Below, in pieces: positions 25,562 through 32,955 of a stretch of 64,000 bases of DNA; within the stretch, counting starts at the first letter, position 1; each line of letters starts with the position of its first letter. Made by a program: the position numbers and the translations under genes. Where the stretch lies: the NCBI GenBank assembly GCA_040382935.1, contig JBEIEP010000003.1, forward strand, positions 62,001 through 126,000, read 5' to 3'. Origin of the DNA: JALQUL01 sp040382935 (GTDB lineage Bacteria; Pseudomonadota; Gammaproteobacteria; Burkholderiales; Burkholderiaceae_C). Below the pieces are notes generated by a model. That model did no database searches. It was not told the DNA's origin and worked only from the letters and a program-made list of their open reading frames with translations.

Positions 25562-26463
25562 CATTCGATAGGCTTGCCCTGCGCCACTGGCGCGTAGGCG
25601 CTCGGCTGCAGGATGCATTGGCCTCCGTCGTCGCGGTGGCGATGGCGGTAGTGGTTTCAGCCATTTTTACGGCGGGCATCGCCCAGGCGCAGATTGCCGT
25701 GCCCGCCCTCACGGGGCGTGTGGTCGATCAAACCGGCACGCTCACGCAACAACAAGCGGCCACATTGGACCAAACCTTGGCGGCTTTTGAAGCCCGCAAG
25801 AGCGCACAACTGGCGGTGTTGATTGTCCCTACCACCGCGCCAGAAACCATAGAGCAATACGCCCTGCGCGTGGCAGAGGCTTGGAAGCTAGGACGCAAAA
25901 AAATCGACGACGGCGCCATTGTGGTGGTGGCCAAAGACGACCGCACAGTGCGCATTGAAGTGGGCTACGGCCTGGAGGGTGCCCTGTCTGATATCACCAG
26001 TAAGCGCATCATTAGCGACACCCTGGTCCCTATGTTCAAACAGGGCGATTTTTACGGCGGCCTGCAAGCGGCCACGGCGCAGATGATTCAGGTACTGGAC
26101 GGCGAACCCCTGCCCCCACCCAGTAATTCGTCGCCTAATACCAAACAGAACTCAGAAGACCTGCTGCTCATTCTGTTTATTTTGACGATGGCCGTGGGTG
26201 GCATTTTGCGGGTGGCCTTGGGCAAAGTGGGTGGCTCGTTCATCACCGGTTTTTTGGTTGCCGGACTGGCCTGGTGGCTGATGGGTACGCTATTGGTAGC
26301 GGTATTTGCAGGCATTGTCGCGTCCATTATGACTTTGGTAGGCCCTGGCACCCTGCTGCGCGGCACGGGTGGCTACGGTAGTAGGGGCGGTGGATTTGGT
26401 GGTGGCGGTTTCAGGGGTGGTGGCGGTGGTTTTGGCGGCGGCGGCGCGTCTGGAAGGTGGTAA
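25558..26463 (+). CDS. TPM domain protein, YgcG type
   Basis: A 301-residue membrane protein. A signal-like segment (residues 22-45, ending near AQA) is followed by a TPM domain: VVDQTGTLTQQQAATLDQTL, then RKIDDGAIVVVAKDDRTVRI (written RKKIDDG in the sequence) and EVGYGLEGALSD. Two membrane segments (about 205-260) precede a glycine-rich tail of repeated GGG/GGF. This is the typical YgcG layout. It starts at a GTG that overlaps the LemA stop and so is coupled to it. The LemA-TPM-TPM cluster is conserved in many proteobacteria; its function is unknown, possibly in envelope maintenance. Confidence 0.9.
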   Translation: MTFDRLALRHWRVGARLQDALASVVAVAMAVVVSAIFTAGIAQAQIAVPALTGRVVDQTGTLTQQQAATLDQTLAAFEARKSAQLAVLIVPTTAPETIEQYALRVAEAWKLGRKKIDDGAIVVVAKDDRTVRIEVGYGLEGALSDITSKRIISDTLVPMFKQGDFYGGLQAATAQMIQVLDGEPLPPPSNSSPNTKQNSEDLLLILFILTMAVGGILRVALGKVGGSFITGFLVAGLAWWLMGTLLVAVFAGIVASIMTLVGPGTLLRGTGGYGSRGGGFGGGGFRGGGGGFGGGGASGRW

Positions 26464-26465
26464 GC

Positions 26466-26966
26466 ATGAACATCCAACGCACCATAAAGCATTTGTTGTG
26501 TTCCGACCGGCAAGTCCACAAAGCCTTCAGCCCCTCGGTCTTGCAAGCCATTGAGCAGGCCATCCAAGCCAGCGAACAAACCCACGGCGGCGAGATTCGC
26601 TTTGCCCTAGAAGGGGGCCTAGACGGCCTGCCCCTGTTCAAAGGCCAAACACCGCGTGAACGGGCCATTGAGGTGTTCTCTGAACTTCGCATCTGGGACA
26701 CCGAGCACAACAACGGCGTGCTGATTTACGTCTTAATGGCCGATAAAGCCGTAGAAATCGTGTCCGATAGAGGCATTTACGCCAAAGAAGGTGCGGCCAC
26801 CTGGGAGGCTATCTGCCAGGCGATGCAAACGCAGTTTGCGCTTGGGCAATTTCAGGCAGGTGCGTTGGGTGGTATTGCGGCTGTGGCCCAAGTTATCGGT
26901 AAGCACTACCCCACCCCCAATACCGCTACCAACGACCTGCCGGATGCGCCTGTGGTGTTGAGTTAG
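26466..26966 (+). CDS. small TPM domain protein
   Basis: A 166-residue soluble protein with a TPM domain: HGGEIRFALEGGLDGLPLF, then AIEVFSELRIWDTEHNNGVL and AVEIVSDRGIYAKEG. It has no signal peptide or anchor. It is the third gene of the LemA/TPM operon; the ATG at 26466 follows GGAAGGTGG. The last codons (NDLPDAPVVL) reappear almost unchanged 1.83 kb further on, in the remnant at 28714-28797. A strong hairpin terminator follows the gene. Confidence 0.88.
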   Translation: MNIQRTIKHLLCSDRQVHKAFSPSVLQAIEQAIQASEQTHGGEIRFALEGGLDGLPLFKGQTPRERAIEVFSELRIWDTEHNNGVLIYVLMADKAVEIVSDRGIYAKEGAATWEAICQAMQTQFALGQFQAGALGGIAAVAQVIGKHYPTPNTATNDLPDAPVVLS

Positions 26967-26986
26967 CGCATAGTGCAAGAGTCGTA

Positions 26987-27013
26987 AACAAGCAGGACGC
27001 CTACCTGCTTGTT
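26987..27013. terminator. bidirectional hairpin between TPM and DM13 genes
   Basis: AACAAGCAGG, a 7-base loop and CCTGCTTGTT form a perfect 10-bp stem in the 53-base gap between two convergent genes. Position suits termination from both sides. Confidence 0.65.
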
Positions 27014-27019
27014 ATGGCC

Positions 27020-27496
27020 TTACTTGTACTTTGCGGCCGTAATAAATTCACCGAAAGTCTCGCACCACACGATCACCGCCGAGAATTTTGCTGGGTCTAT
27101 GCCGGTAGGCACAGCAACCACAAAGTTATCAAAGGTCTTGATGTCGCCCACCCTAACCATCTGAGACTTGAGCTTTTTGAAATCTGCCTCCGTCTCGACA
27201 AACGCCGGTGAAAGATAGAGTTTGTAGTCTGGCCCTGGCGACAATTTTCCGACCAAGGAGATGGCATTGGGCGCGATAGAGACTGTTCCTTCGCCCCAAT
27301 GCAAGGCATCGCTGTCCTTGAGTTCTCTTTTGAACTGACCACTGAACTGAACCTGCGTCGCTGCCGCCCTCAACTCGGTGACGGTTGGCGCTGCCGGGGC
27401 GATCAGAATCGGTAAGGCATAAATGCCCCCAACAAATCCGACAACACCCACGGCAAGGTGAGTGACAACGGAGTACAAAAATGCGCGGGTTTTCAT
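27020..27496 (-). CDS. DM13 domain protein, membrane anchored
   Basis: A 158-residue protein with one N-terminal membrane segment (residues 8-33, VVTHLAVGVVGFVGGIYALP). A DM13 domain follows: FKRELKDSDALHWGEGTVSI, then YKLYLSP, and the near-invariant cysteine in FSAVIVWCETFGEFITAAKY. DM13 domains are thought to take part in redox or electron-transfer reactions at the membrane. It is the second gene after the catalase-fold gene (18 bases apart, same strand), so the two probably work together. Confidence 0.85.
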   Translation of the reverse strand: MKTRAFLYSVVTHLAVGVVGFVGGIYALPILIAPAAPTVTELRAAATQVQFSGQFKRELKDSDALHWGEGTVSIAPNAISLVGKLSPGPDYKLYLSPAFVETEADFKKLKSQMVRVGDIKTFDNFVVAVPTGIDPAKFSAVIVWCETFGEFITAAKYK

Positions 27497-27514
27497 GTTC
27501 GGTGGGGCCTTGTT

Positions 27515-28537
27515 TTATTGCTGTTTGGAGCCTTCGGTTAAACGACGACCCAGCGATATGGCGTAAGGTGCGGCACGCGCTGCAATCATAGGATCGGTCG
27601 ATGCCTCTACCCCTTTGGGCAGGTTTAGCGGGTTAAAGGTGATGTTCAGGCAATCGCCCCCCGCATCTTCAGACACAGAGGTCACCTTCAACGCCCCCAA
27701 GCCCACCTTTTTACGCCCCTCTGGCAATGGCACTGTTGCATTGTCGATGGTGTCGCCCGGCTGCGCCAGCTCTAAATTGAAGTTGAAGGCCACCTTGCCG
27801 TCTTTTACCCGCTGGCGCAGGTCATCAAACAAAAAGCTTGGGCCCTTGGCCTTGGCCTCGTCATCGCTCAACCCCTGCACGCCACCCACCGGCTCAAATA
27901 TCCATTTACCCAACTGCTTTGCACCACTGGCGTTGACAAAGGCAAAGCCATGCACACCCCAGTAATTGACACTTGCAAAACTGGCAGGTACGGGCTGCGA
28001 TGCAAAGTGCTTGCCGATCAGAAGAACCTCGGGGTTTGCATCGTTGAAGGCCTTAACCTTGGCTGGATCGGGTTGCTTGGTAACAGGATCAGGCTGCCGC
28101 GAAGCTAGGAGTCCAATAAATTGCTGAGGCGATTTGGCACCAAATACCGGTGACGAAATATTGCCCATTTGCCAGACCTCCCCGTTGGGCAGGTTGAATT
28201 GAAGCGCCATGTTGCGCTGGGACTTGGCATTGTCCGCAGCCTTGGGGTTGGCACCGCCCACAGAGAAACGCACCACAACCGGCACTGGCCTGCCAGAAAA
28301 CACCGATGCACTCGACAGCGCACGGGCATCAGGCGTGCCAACGAACTCACCCTTGGCACAAATGCCTTTTGCACCCGAGCGGCGATAGCCCTCAAACTTG
28401 CCAAAGGTCGCCTCGAACTGATCAATAAAAGTAGACGGATCGACGTTTGCAGGTGCGCCCGCAGACGCTTGCGCGAATGCGCCCACTGACAACAGGGACG
28501 CAGCGGCGGCTAGGGTAGATAGAACCAACGTTTTCAT
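27515..28537 (-). CDS. SrpA-like catalase-fold protein lacking the distal histidine
   Basis: A 340-residue exported protein (signal peptide MKTLVLSTLAAAASLLSVGAFAQA trimmed after AQA) with the small catalase-peroxidase fold. It retains VPVVVRFSVGGANPKAADN, PVFGAKSPQQF, VNYWGVHGFAFVN and the C-terminal RAAPYAISLGRRL, whose Tyr should be the proximal haem ligand. In most homologues the distal motif reads RRNHAKG; here it is RRSGAKG, so the catalytic His is replaced by Gly. True catalase activity is therefore doubtful, and haem binding or another peroxidase-type role is possible. The start at 28537 has GGAG 9 bases upstream. It is paired with a DM13 gene. Confidence 0.8.
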   Translation of the reverse strand: MKTLVLSTLAAAASLLSVGAFAQASAGAPANVDPSTFIDQFEATFGKFEGYRRSGAKGICAKGEFVGTPDARALSSASVFSGRPVPVVVRFSVGGANPKAADNAKSQRNMALQFNLPNGEVWQMGNISSPVFGAKSPQQFIGLLASRQPDPVTKQPDPAKVKAFNDANPEVLLIGKHFASQPVPASFASVNYWGVHGFAFVNASGAKQLGKWIFEPVGGVQGLSDDEAKAKGPSFLFDDLRQRVKDGKVAFNFNLELAQPGDTIDNATVPLPEGRKKVGLGALKVTSVSEDAGGDCLNITFNPLNLPKGVEASTDPMIAARAAPYAISLGRRLTEGSKQQ

Positions 28538-28713
28538 AAACATGTACTCCAGGGTTTTGATAAAGACCATTAACGAACCCAAGAGCCTGTCCAGCGCCTT
28601 GGGCTTTCAGGTGTTAGTCACCGCTGGTGTTAATTTCTTACGGGATCGTTCGTACAGTTACAAATCGTTTCTTGTGGGGGCTGGTTTGGATAACGTCGGG
28701 GTCACTCGGATAG

Positions 28714-28797
28714 GTGCTTGTGAAGCGCAAGCATTTTCCGGTGAGTGGCGCTGCCGGCCAGCGGGTGAATGATTTGCCGGATGCGCCTGTGGTGTTG
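28714..28797 (+). pseudogene. C-terminal remnant of a TPM domain gene
   Basis: Read on the plus strand from 28714, the sequence encodes VLVKRKHFPVSG, then NDLPDAPVVL. This parallels the end of the intact TPM gene (QVIGKHYP ... NDLPDAPVVL). Twenty-three bases at the end are identical to the intact copy, whereas the stretch before it has diverged, and a stop codon lies just upstream. It appears to be a leftover of a second copy, with the DM13/catalase pair in between. Confidence 0.7.
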
Positions 28798-28820
28798 TGG
28801 GTATTTGGCGCTCGGGATGA

Positions 28821-29615
28821 CTATTTGACCCCGGCAATCTCTAGGTCGACTACGTCAGCAATAAAGTAAATCGACGTCACGGTTAGATTGAGTTTCGTTT
28901 CCTTGAATGTAAACGGCCATTGTTTCCCAGGTTTTACCCCTCGTTCTTCGAATGTTGTTTCTTCCTCAGGCAGTTTCACCCGCACCGTCGCTGTTCCATC
29001 AGGGTTGATTTGAAGAACTGTGAAGACTAGGCCCGTTGCTTTATCAATGTAGGCCGTACCGCGTAAGGCCGTTCCTTGTCTTCTTGCGGTAACGGTAAGC
29101 GGAGCATTGCTAGAAATAGCTGCTTTCAGTTCAGAAACCTGCTGCTTCAATTCGACGATTCGTGGTGCGATATTAGGTATTGCGTCCTTGGTTTGGCTTA
29201 GCCACTGTCTGTACTCAGCGTTTTCAGAACGCAGCACGTCAAGGTCCCGTTGTAGCAGCTCAACTTTGGATCTGTATTTTTCCGCAATTGTCTTTTGCTC
29301 TTCCATTTGACTGCGCAAGATGTTAAGAGGATTGTCTTGAAGGACGTACGTAGAGACCGCCCATGTTGCAGCCGCAACCATCAGTGTGTAGCTGATTACA
29401 GATTTCGTCGGGTTGTTCTCGAACCAGTTTGCCATGGCTGTTTTGATGTGGTTAAAAAAATTATTACTCCACCGCGCACTATAACTGGGTACTGTCAGGG
29501 CTCTATGCCATTGATCTTGGCCGTATGTGCCAGCGTCATGATGGCTGGTGCACGTACTCACGGCATTATTGGCTTCGCTGAACTCATGTGGGTTCGGTTG
29601 ACTACTGGCTGTCAT
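28821..29615 (-). CDS. membrane protein with coiled coil, unknown function
   Basis: Unrecognised, up to 264 residues. After a polar N-terminus there is one membrane segment (about residues 72-92, VISYTLMVAAATWAVSTYVL). A coiled coil follows (about 100-170, SQMEEQKTIAEKYRSKVELL and on), then a beta-rich C-terminal domain. The start at 29615 overlaps the stop of the DUF1016 gene (ATGA), suggesting coupling. An ATG at 29435 (MANWFENNPTKSV) would give a 204-residue protein that begins just before the membrane segment and is an equal candidate. The gene may be a partner of the nuclease, but I know of no precedent. Confidence 0.6.
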   Translation of the reverse strand: MTASSQPNPHEFSEANNAVSTCTSHHDAGTYGQDQWHRALTVPSYSARWSNNFFNHIKTAMANWFENNPTKSVISYTLMVAAATWAVSTYVLQDNPLNILRSQMEEQKTIAEKYRSKVELLQRDLDVLRSENAEYRQWLSQTKDAIPNIAPRIVELKQQVSELKAAISSNAPLTVTARRQGTALRGTAYIDKATGLVFTVLQINPDGTATVRVKLPEEETTFEERGVKPGKQWPFTFKETKLNLTVTSIYFIADVVDLEIAGVK

Positions 29616-30448
29616 TGAGAATCCCCTTTTTTTCGCACCGCGCCACGCGATTCCAGCATCAACCGTGTTTTCTCGAGTTCTTTTTGAGGCAACTCAGCGG
29701 CAGGCCGCATCGTCTTATAGTTGGCTGCCATGATCTTGGTGGTCAGCCCGTCTAGTGCATACCGTGCCAAAGCATGCCCTTTGTCGGCGCACAAAATCAA
29801 GCCAACAGGTGGGTTTTCATCGGGCAGTGTCCAGATCTCTTTGGCGCAGTTGCAGTACATGCGCATCTGGCCTACATCTGCGTGCGTCAAGCTACTGAGC
29901 TTCAGGTCGATGATGACCAAGCAGCGCAAGCGGCGGTGAAATAACAACAGGTCTACGCGATACCAAGTCTGGTCAATGCGCAGGCGGCGTTGCCGGCCTA
30001 CGAACGTGAAATCTGACCCAAGTTCCAGCAAGAAGTCTTCAAGGCGGTGGATCAGAGCGGCTTCAAGTTCGTTTTCAGAATATTCGTCTTTGACGTTCAA
30101 AAACTCCAGCACGTAGGCAGACCACGGTAGAGCAAAGGCATTTGCCAGTTCAGACCAAACCAATGGCGCAGACACTGTCTGCGATTTCGTTGTCACGGTT
30201 GTCGTCAACTGCTGGGAAGATTCCGCAGACAGTGTCTGCGAAATCTTAGGTATCAGCTCGCCACCCGAAATCCGAGACAGCGTCTCGGAAATTGCATTCG
30301 CGGGGTAAACCAAGAAGAAGCGGCGCATGTACTCCAGATTGTCGGGACTGAATCCACGCTCATGCCTTGCCCTGCGGCCCCGATAATAGAACCTCACTGC
30401 GTCGCTTTTTTTGACCCATACCGCCCGGTATGAGCTGAAAAAATCCAT
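29612..30448 (-). CDS. DUF1016 (YhcG-type) PD-(D/E)XK nuclease, N-terminally short
   Basis: A 278-residue protein. The C-terminal two thirds is a DUF1016 nuclease domain: AALIHRLEDFLLELGSDFTF, the core YRVDLLLFHRRLRCLVIIDL followed by KLSS (PD-(D/E)XK type, here DLK), and GQMRMYCNCAKE. Full members have about 350-380 residues with a longer helical N-terminal domain. Here it begins close to RGFSPDNLEYMRRFFLVYP, so roughly 80-90 residues appear to be missing. Between residues 50 and 100 three palindromic modules encode SETLS, SQTLS and SQTVS. Family members are found in defence and mobile contexts. Activity of this short form is uncertain. Confidence 0.75.
   Translation of the reverse strand: MDFFSSYRAVWVKKSDAVRFYYRGRRARHERGFSPDNLEYMRRFFLVYPANAISETLSRISGGELIPKISQTLSAESSQQLTTTVTTKSQTVSAPLVWSELANAFALPWSAYVLEFLNVKDEYSENELEAALIHRLEDFLLELGSDFTFVGRQRRLRIDQTWYRVDLLLFHRRLRCLVIIDLKLSSLTHADVGQMRMYCNCAKEIWTLPDENPPVGLILCADKGHALARYALDGLTTKIMAANYKTMRPAAELPQKELEKTRLMLESRGAVRKKGDSQ
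30167..30288. repeat. three in-frame 17-nt palindromes inside the DUF1016 gene
   Basis: CGCAGACACTGTCTGCG (30167-30183), CGCAGACAGTGTCTGCG (30224-30240) and CCGAGACAGCGTCTCGG (30272-30288) are each inverted repeats. Their centres are 57 and 48 bases apart, both multiples of three, so all read in the same frame. They resemble small mobile palindromic elements inserted in a coding region. Confidence 0.75.
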
Positions 30449-30488
30449 CCAGTGGTGCGTCTCGTTTCAATAAACCGCCCATCGCCCC

Positions 30489-31124
30489 ATGCTCCAATAC
30501 CAAACCATCCCCGTCACGCCCTTCGCACAAAATTGTTCCGTGGTGTGGTGCGACCAAACCCTAGACGCGGCCGTGATTGACCCGGGCGGTGACCTGGATC
30601 AAATTTTGGGCTTTGTGCAGGCCAAGGGTCTTAACCTGTGCCAGATCTGGATCACCCATGGCCATTTGGACCATGCGGCCGCTACCGCCACCTTGGCCAA
30701 GCAACTGGACTTGCCGATTACCGGGCCGCATCCTGCCGATCAGTTTTGGATTACCGGCTTGCCCCAGGCGGCGGCCATGTACGGCTTTCCTAAGGCCGAG
30801 CCTTTTACCCCCACGCGCTGGTTGCAAGATGGGGACACCGTTAACGTGGGCCAATCCACCTTGCAGGTGCGCCACTGCCCCGGCCACACCCCCGGCCATG
30901 TGGTGTTTTATTCGCCAGAGGCCAAACGCGCCTTTGTGGGCGACGTGCTGTTTGCGGGCAGCATAGGCCGCACCGATTTTCCGCAGGGCAACCACGCTGA
31001 TTTAATCGCCAGCATCAAAACCCGCCTATGGCCCATGGGCAACGACACCGTATTCATCCCCGGCCACGGCCCCGAGTCCACCTTTGGGCGCGAGCGGCTT
31101 AGCAATCCTTATGTGGCGGATTGA
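30489..31124 (+). CDS. MBL-fold metallo-hydrolase, glyoxalase II-like
   Basis: A 211-residue cytosolic hydrolase of the YcbL/glyoxalase II group. The metal ligands are in ITHGHLDHAAATA (HxHxDH), VRHCPGHTPGHVVF, FVGDVLFAGSIGRTDFP and FIPGHGPES. Such enzymes hydrolyse thioesters such as S-lactoylglutathione; the exact substrate is not evident. It stands alone, and its 3' end overlaps the convergent antitoxin-like gene by 26 bases. It looks like a normal chromosomal gene between two accessory clusters. Confidence 0.92.
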   Translation: MLQYQTIPVTPFAQNCSVVWCDQTLDAAVIDPGGDLDQILGFVQAKGLNLCQIWITHGHLDHAAATATLAKQLDLPITGPHPADQFWITGLPQAAAMYGFPKAEPFTPTRWLQDGDTVNVGQSTLQVRHCPGHTPGHVVFYSPEAKRAFVGDVLFAGSIGRTDFPQGNHADLIASIKTRLWPMGNDTVFIPGHGPESTFGRERLSNPYVAD

Positions 31125-31320
31125 GGGGGTGGGGGCTGTTGGTTAGGGCCGGATCCGAGGCCGCTTTGGCCTCATGCAGCCAACGTTCTTTTTTTGGGAT
31201 GGCGATGGTGGTACGAATCAGCCAAACACCCGCTTCCTGTTCTTCAACCAAAACCTGTTGACCGGCAAATTTCTTGCCCAACGAAATTTGCCCGTTGGCA
31301 CCAATGGCTTTGATTTTCAT
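31099..31320 (-). CDS. small AbrB-like protein, third gene of a PIN cassette
   Basis: A 73-residue protein opening MKIKAIGANGQISLGKKFAG and QVLVEEQEAGVWLIRTT. This resembles the swapped-hairpin AbrB/MazE antitoxin fold, although I cannot confirm the family. The C-terminal tail from about residue 55 is proline-rich and overlaps the neighbouring hydrolase gene, so it may be extra. The start overlaps the PIN gene stop (ATGA). It could be a second regulator or antitoxin of the PIN toxin. Confidence 0.6.
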   Translation of the reverse strand: MKIKAIGANGQISLGKKFAGQQVLVEEQEAGVWLIRTTIAIPKKERWLHEAKAASDPALTNSPHPLNPPHKDC

Positions 31321-31739
31321 GAAAGCGCCTCTGCACAGAAAGTGGTCGGCATAACGATACGTGTGCGTCCGATGTTGCCGCGCAGCAGCAGTCCGGCCCG
31401 ACGGTCACCCGTCACGAGGTAGTCGGCCTGTCCGGCCAACGACATCGCTATCAGGTAGGCATCGTCAGGGTCGTTGGCCTCTACACCTTCCGGTAGGTCG
31501 GGCAGCACGCCCAGCACAATGGCGTGTTGCATATTGTTGATCATCGTTCCGATACGATGCGCGGGCAAGATAGCTTTGATCTTAGGGTAACGACTCACGC
31601 GCCGCAGTTCGTCGAGCTGCGCTGCCCCGGTTACCAGCTCAAAACGTGCGGCCCGCCAAGCGCGATAGATGATTTCTGGAGGACTGTGTGAGGAGATCAG
31701 TGCCGCCAGCAGCACGTTGGTGTCCAAAACCACGCGCAT
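31317..31739 (-). CDS. PIN domain ribonuclease toxin
   Basis: A 140-residue PIN protein. Acidic catalytic residues appear in VVLDTNVLLAAL (Asp6), in the central AAQLDELRRV, in NDPDDAYLIAMSL and in YLVTGDRRAGLLL. This is the set needed to bind metal and cleave RNA. It belongs to the group annotated as putative toxin component, PIN family. It sits between an upstream ribbon-helix-helix gene (start and stop share one base) and a downstream AbrB-like gene (ATGA overlap), so all three are co-translated. Confidence 0.88.
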   Translation of the reverse strand: MRVVLDTNVLLAALISSHSPPEIIYRAWRAARFELVTGAAQLDELRRVSRYPKIKAILPAHRIGTMINNMQHAIVLGVLPDLPEGVEANDPDDAYLIAMSLAGQADYLVTGDRRAGLLLRGNIGRTRIVMPTTFCAEALS

Positions 31740-31978
31740 CAGTGTTCACGCGCCCACTGCACGGCTTCGTCGATGAGTTCGTTTAACTGGGCCTCGCCCA
31801 CACCAGCACTTGCCATCTTGGCTTGCTCAACCGCCCGCTCAAATAGGTAGGTGCGCACCGCCTCCTCAATGAATCGCGACAAGTCACCCTTGCGGCCCCC
31901 CCCTTGGGCGGCGATAAACATGCGCACAGATTGATCGACCTCTGGCGATACAGCGATATTCCAACGCACGGTACTCAT
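31739..31978 (-). CDS. ribbon-helix-helix antitoxin of the PIN toxin
   Basis: A 79-residue protein starting MSTVRWNIAVSPEVDQSVRM, followed by GRKGDLSRFIEEAVRTYLFE, a ribbon-helix-helix DNA-binding pattern. The helical C-terminus is suited to toxin binding. The start ATG at 31978 is chosen because GGAAGG precedes it; a longer in-frame reading to 32077 lacks a ribosome site. It is the first gene of the three-gene cassette and should be its autoregulator. Confidence 0.82.
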   Translation of the reverse strand: MSTVRWNIAVSPEVDQSVRMFIAAQGGGRKGDLSRFIEEAVRTYLFERAVEQAKMASAGVGEAQLNELIDEAVQWAREH

Positions 31979-32151
31979 AAGACCTTCCATCCGGTATTTG
32001 GCTACATCGGTGTTTATACACCGTACGTTTAAGTTACACAACGATTGGGTAAATGGGGTCGTCTCAAATCGTGCCAATGTCAGGCTCCGCCACTGATGAC
32101 GACGCGATAGCCTCTCACTGAGACTGAAGCACTGTATGCTTACGCGACTTG

Positions 32152-32202
32152 AAACCCTTAGGTTTTAGTAAATTTGTCAAAAAGATGCCTAAAGGTTATA
32201 AT
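32152..32202 (+). promoter_or_regulatory. mmpA promoter and adjoining inverted repeat
   Basis: TTGTCA (32174-32179), a 17-base spacer and a perfect TATAAT (32197-32202) make a strong sigma-70 promoter. An inverted repeat AAACCCTTAGGTTTT (32152-32166) lies just upstream, and a similar CCTAAAGG sequence lies in the spacer. These are likely operator sites for the helix-turn-helix protein encoded next. Confidence 0.75.
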
Positions 32203-32231
32203 TAAATTCTAAAATGATACCCATAGGCACC

Positions 32232-32690
32232 ATGAAAAAGAAATTCCACGAACTTCAGCTACAGCAAATGGACGCACTTCTAGCGGGCTGGAAGGCGGCG
32301 CAACTAAGCGCCCGTCCACAGCCGGGGTGGGTGGGTGCGATTCGTGAATCATTGGGCATGTCTGCCTCGGCCTTTGCTAGGCGGTTGGGCATGACGCATT
32401 CAGGCGTCCGCAAGCTAGAAGGCGCAGAAGCCTCAGACGCCATTACCTTGGCAAGTCTGCGTAAATTGGCGCAAGCCTTGGATTGCGAACTGCAATACGC
32501 TCTGGTGCCCCGTACCAGCTTGGCGCAAACCTTGCAAGACCGCGCCAAAGCGGTCGCGCATGAACGATTGCGTCCAGTTGCCCACACCATGGCGCTAGAG
32601 GACCAAGCGGTTCAAGGTGCACAGCGCAAGCTCCAGTTGGATAGCACCGTCAAAGATCTGCTAGAAGGTTCTCGCCGCGATCTGTGGTGA
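32232..32690 (+). CDS. mobile mystery protein A (helix-turn-helix regulator)
   Basis: A 152-residue XRE-type DNA-binding protein resembling mobile mystery protein A. Its helix-turn-helix spans SLGMSASAFARRLGMTHSG and VRKLEGAEASDAITLASLRK. The C-terminal half has VAHERLRPVAHTMALEDQAV, typical of MmpA. MmpA is normally paired with MmpB, a Fic-domain protein, in a toxin-antitoxin-like module. Here only remains of MmpB follow. The ATG at 32232 is preferred because 32214 would be only a few bases from the predicted transcription start. Confidence 0.85.
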   Translation: MKKKFHELQLQQMDALLAGWKAAQLSARPQPGWVGAIRESLGMSASAFARRLGMTHSGVRKLEGAEASDAITLASLRKLAQALDCELQYALVPRTSLAQTLQDRAKAVAHERLRPVAHTMALEDQAVQGAQRKLQLDSTVKDLLEGSRRDLW

Positions 32691-32833
32691 GCGTTGTTTA
32701 AGGTTCCACCATCAAATGGTGTGGATTCCCCCTTCCCTAACGGCAACAGATGCCACGCACACAATACCTTGCGGCTCTACGAGCGGCAGATCAGGGGCAA
32801 CTCAAGGATTTAATAGCGTTTGCTCGTACTTGA
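32691..32833 (+). pseudogene. decayed mobile mystery protein B (Fic domain)
   Basis: Directly after mmpA the plus strand encodes RFHHQMVWI, then, one frame on, PFPNGN, RCHA. This is the Fic core (HPFxxGNGR) with a single base lost at the His codon. After a large deletion the frame continues as RTQYLAALRAADQGQLKDLI plus AFART and a stop, a typical MmpB C-terminus. The gene is clearly broken: most of the protein, the complete Fic motif and the reading frame are gone. Confidence 0.75.
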
Positions 32834-32955
32834 GCTGCAACAATGGCTGGGGAGTCACCGCCCGTAATCAAAAACCCCTTGATCTGGGGAAATGACGTTA
32901 AGAGTTGCGTCAGTTGTTGATGTGGTGATGGACTTTGTCAACAGTGATGGCCCGG

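Noticed and set aside
28542..28772. 76-codon plus-strand frame upstream of the catalase-fold gene
   Set aside because: It covers the leader region and partly the TPM remnant in the wrong frame; no family features or ribosome site.
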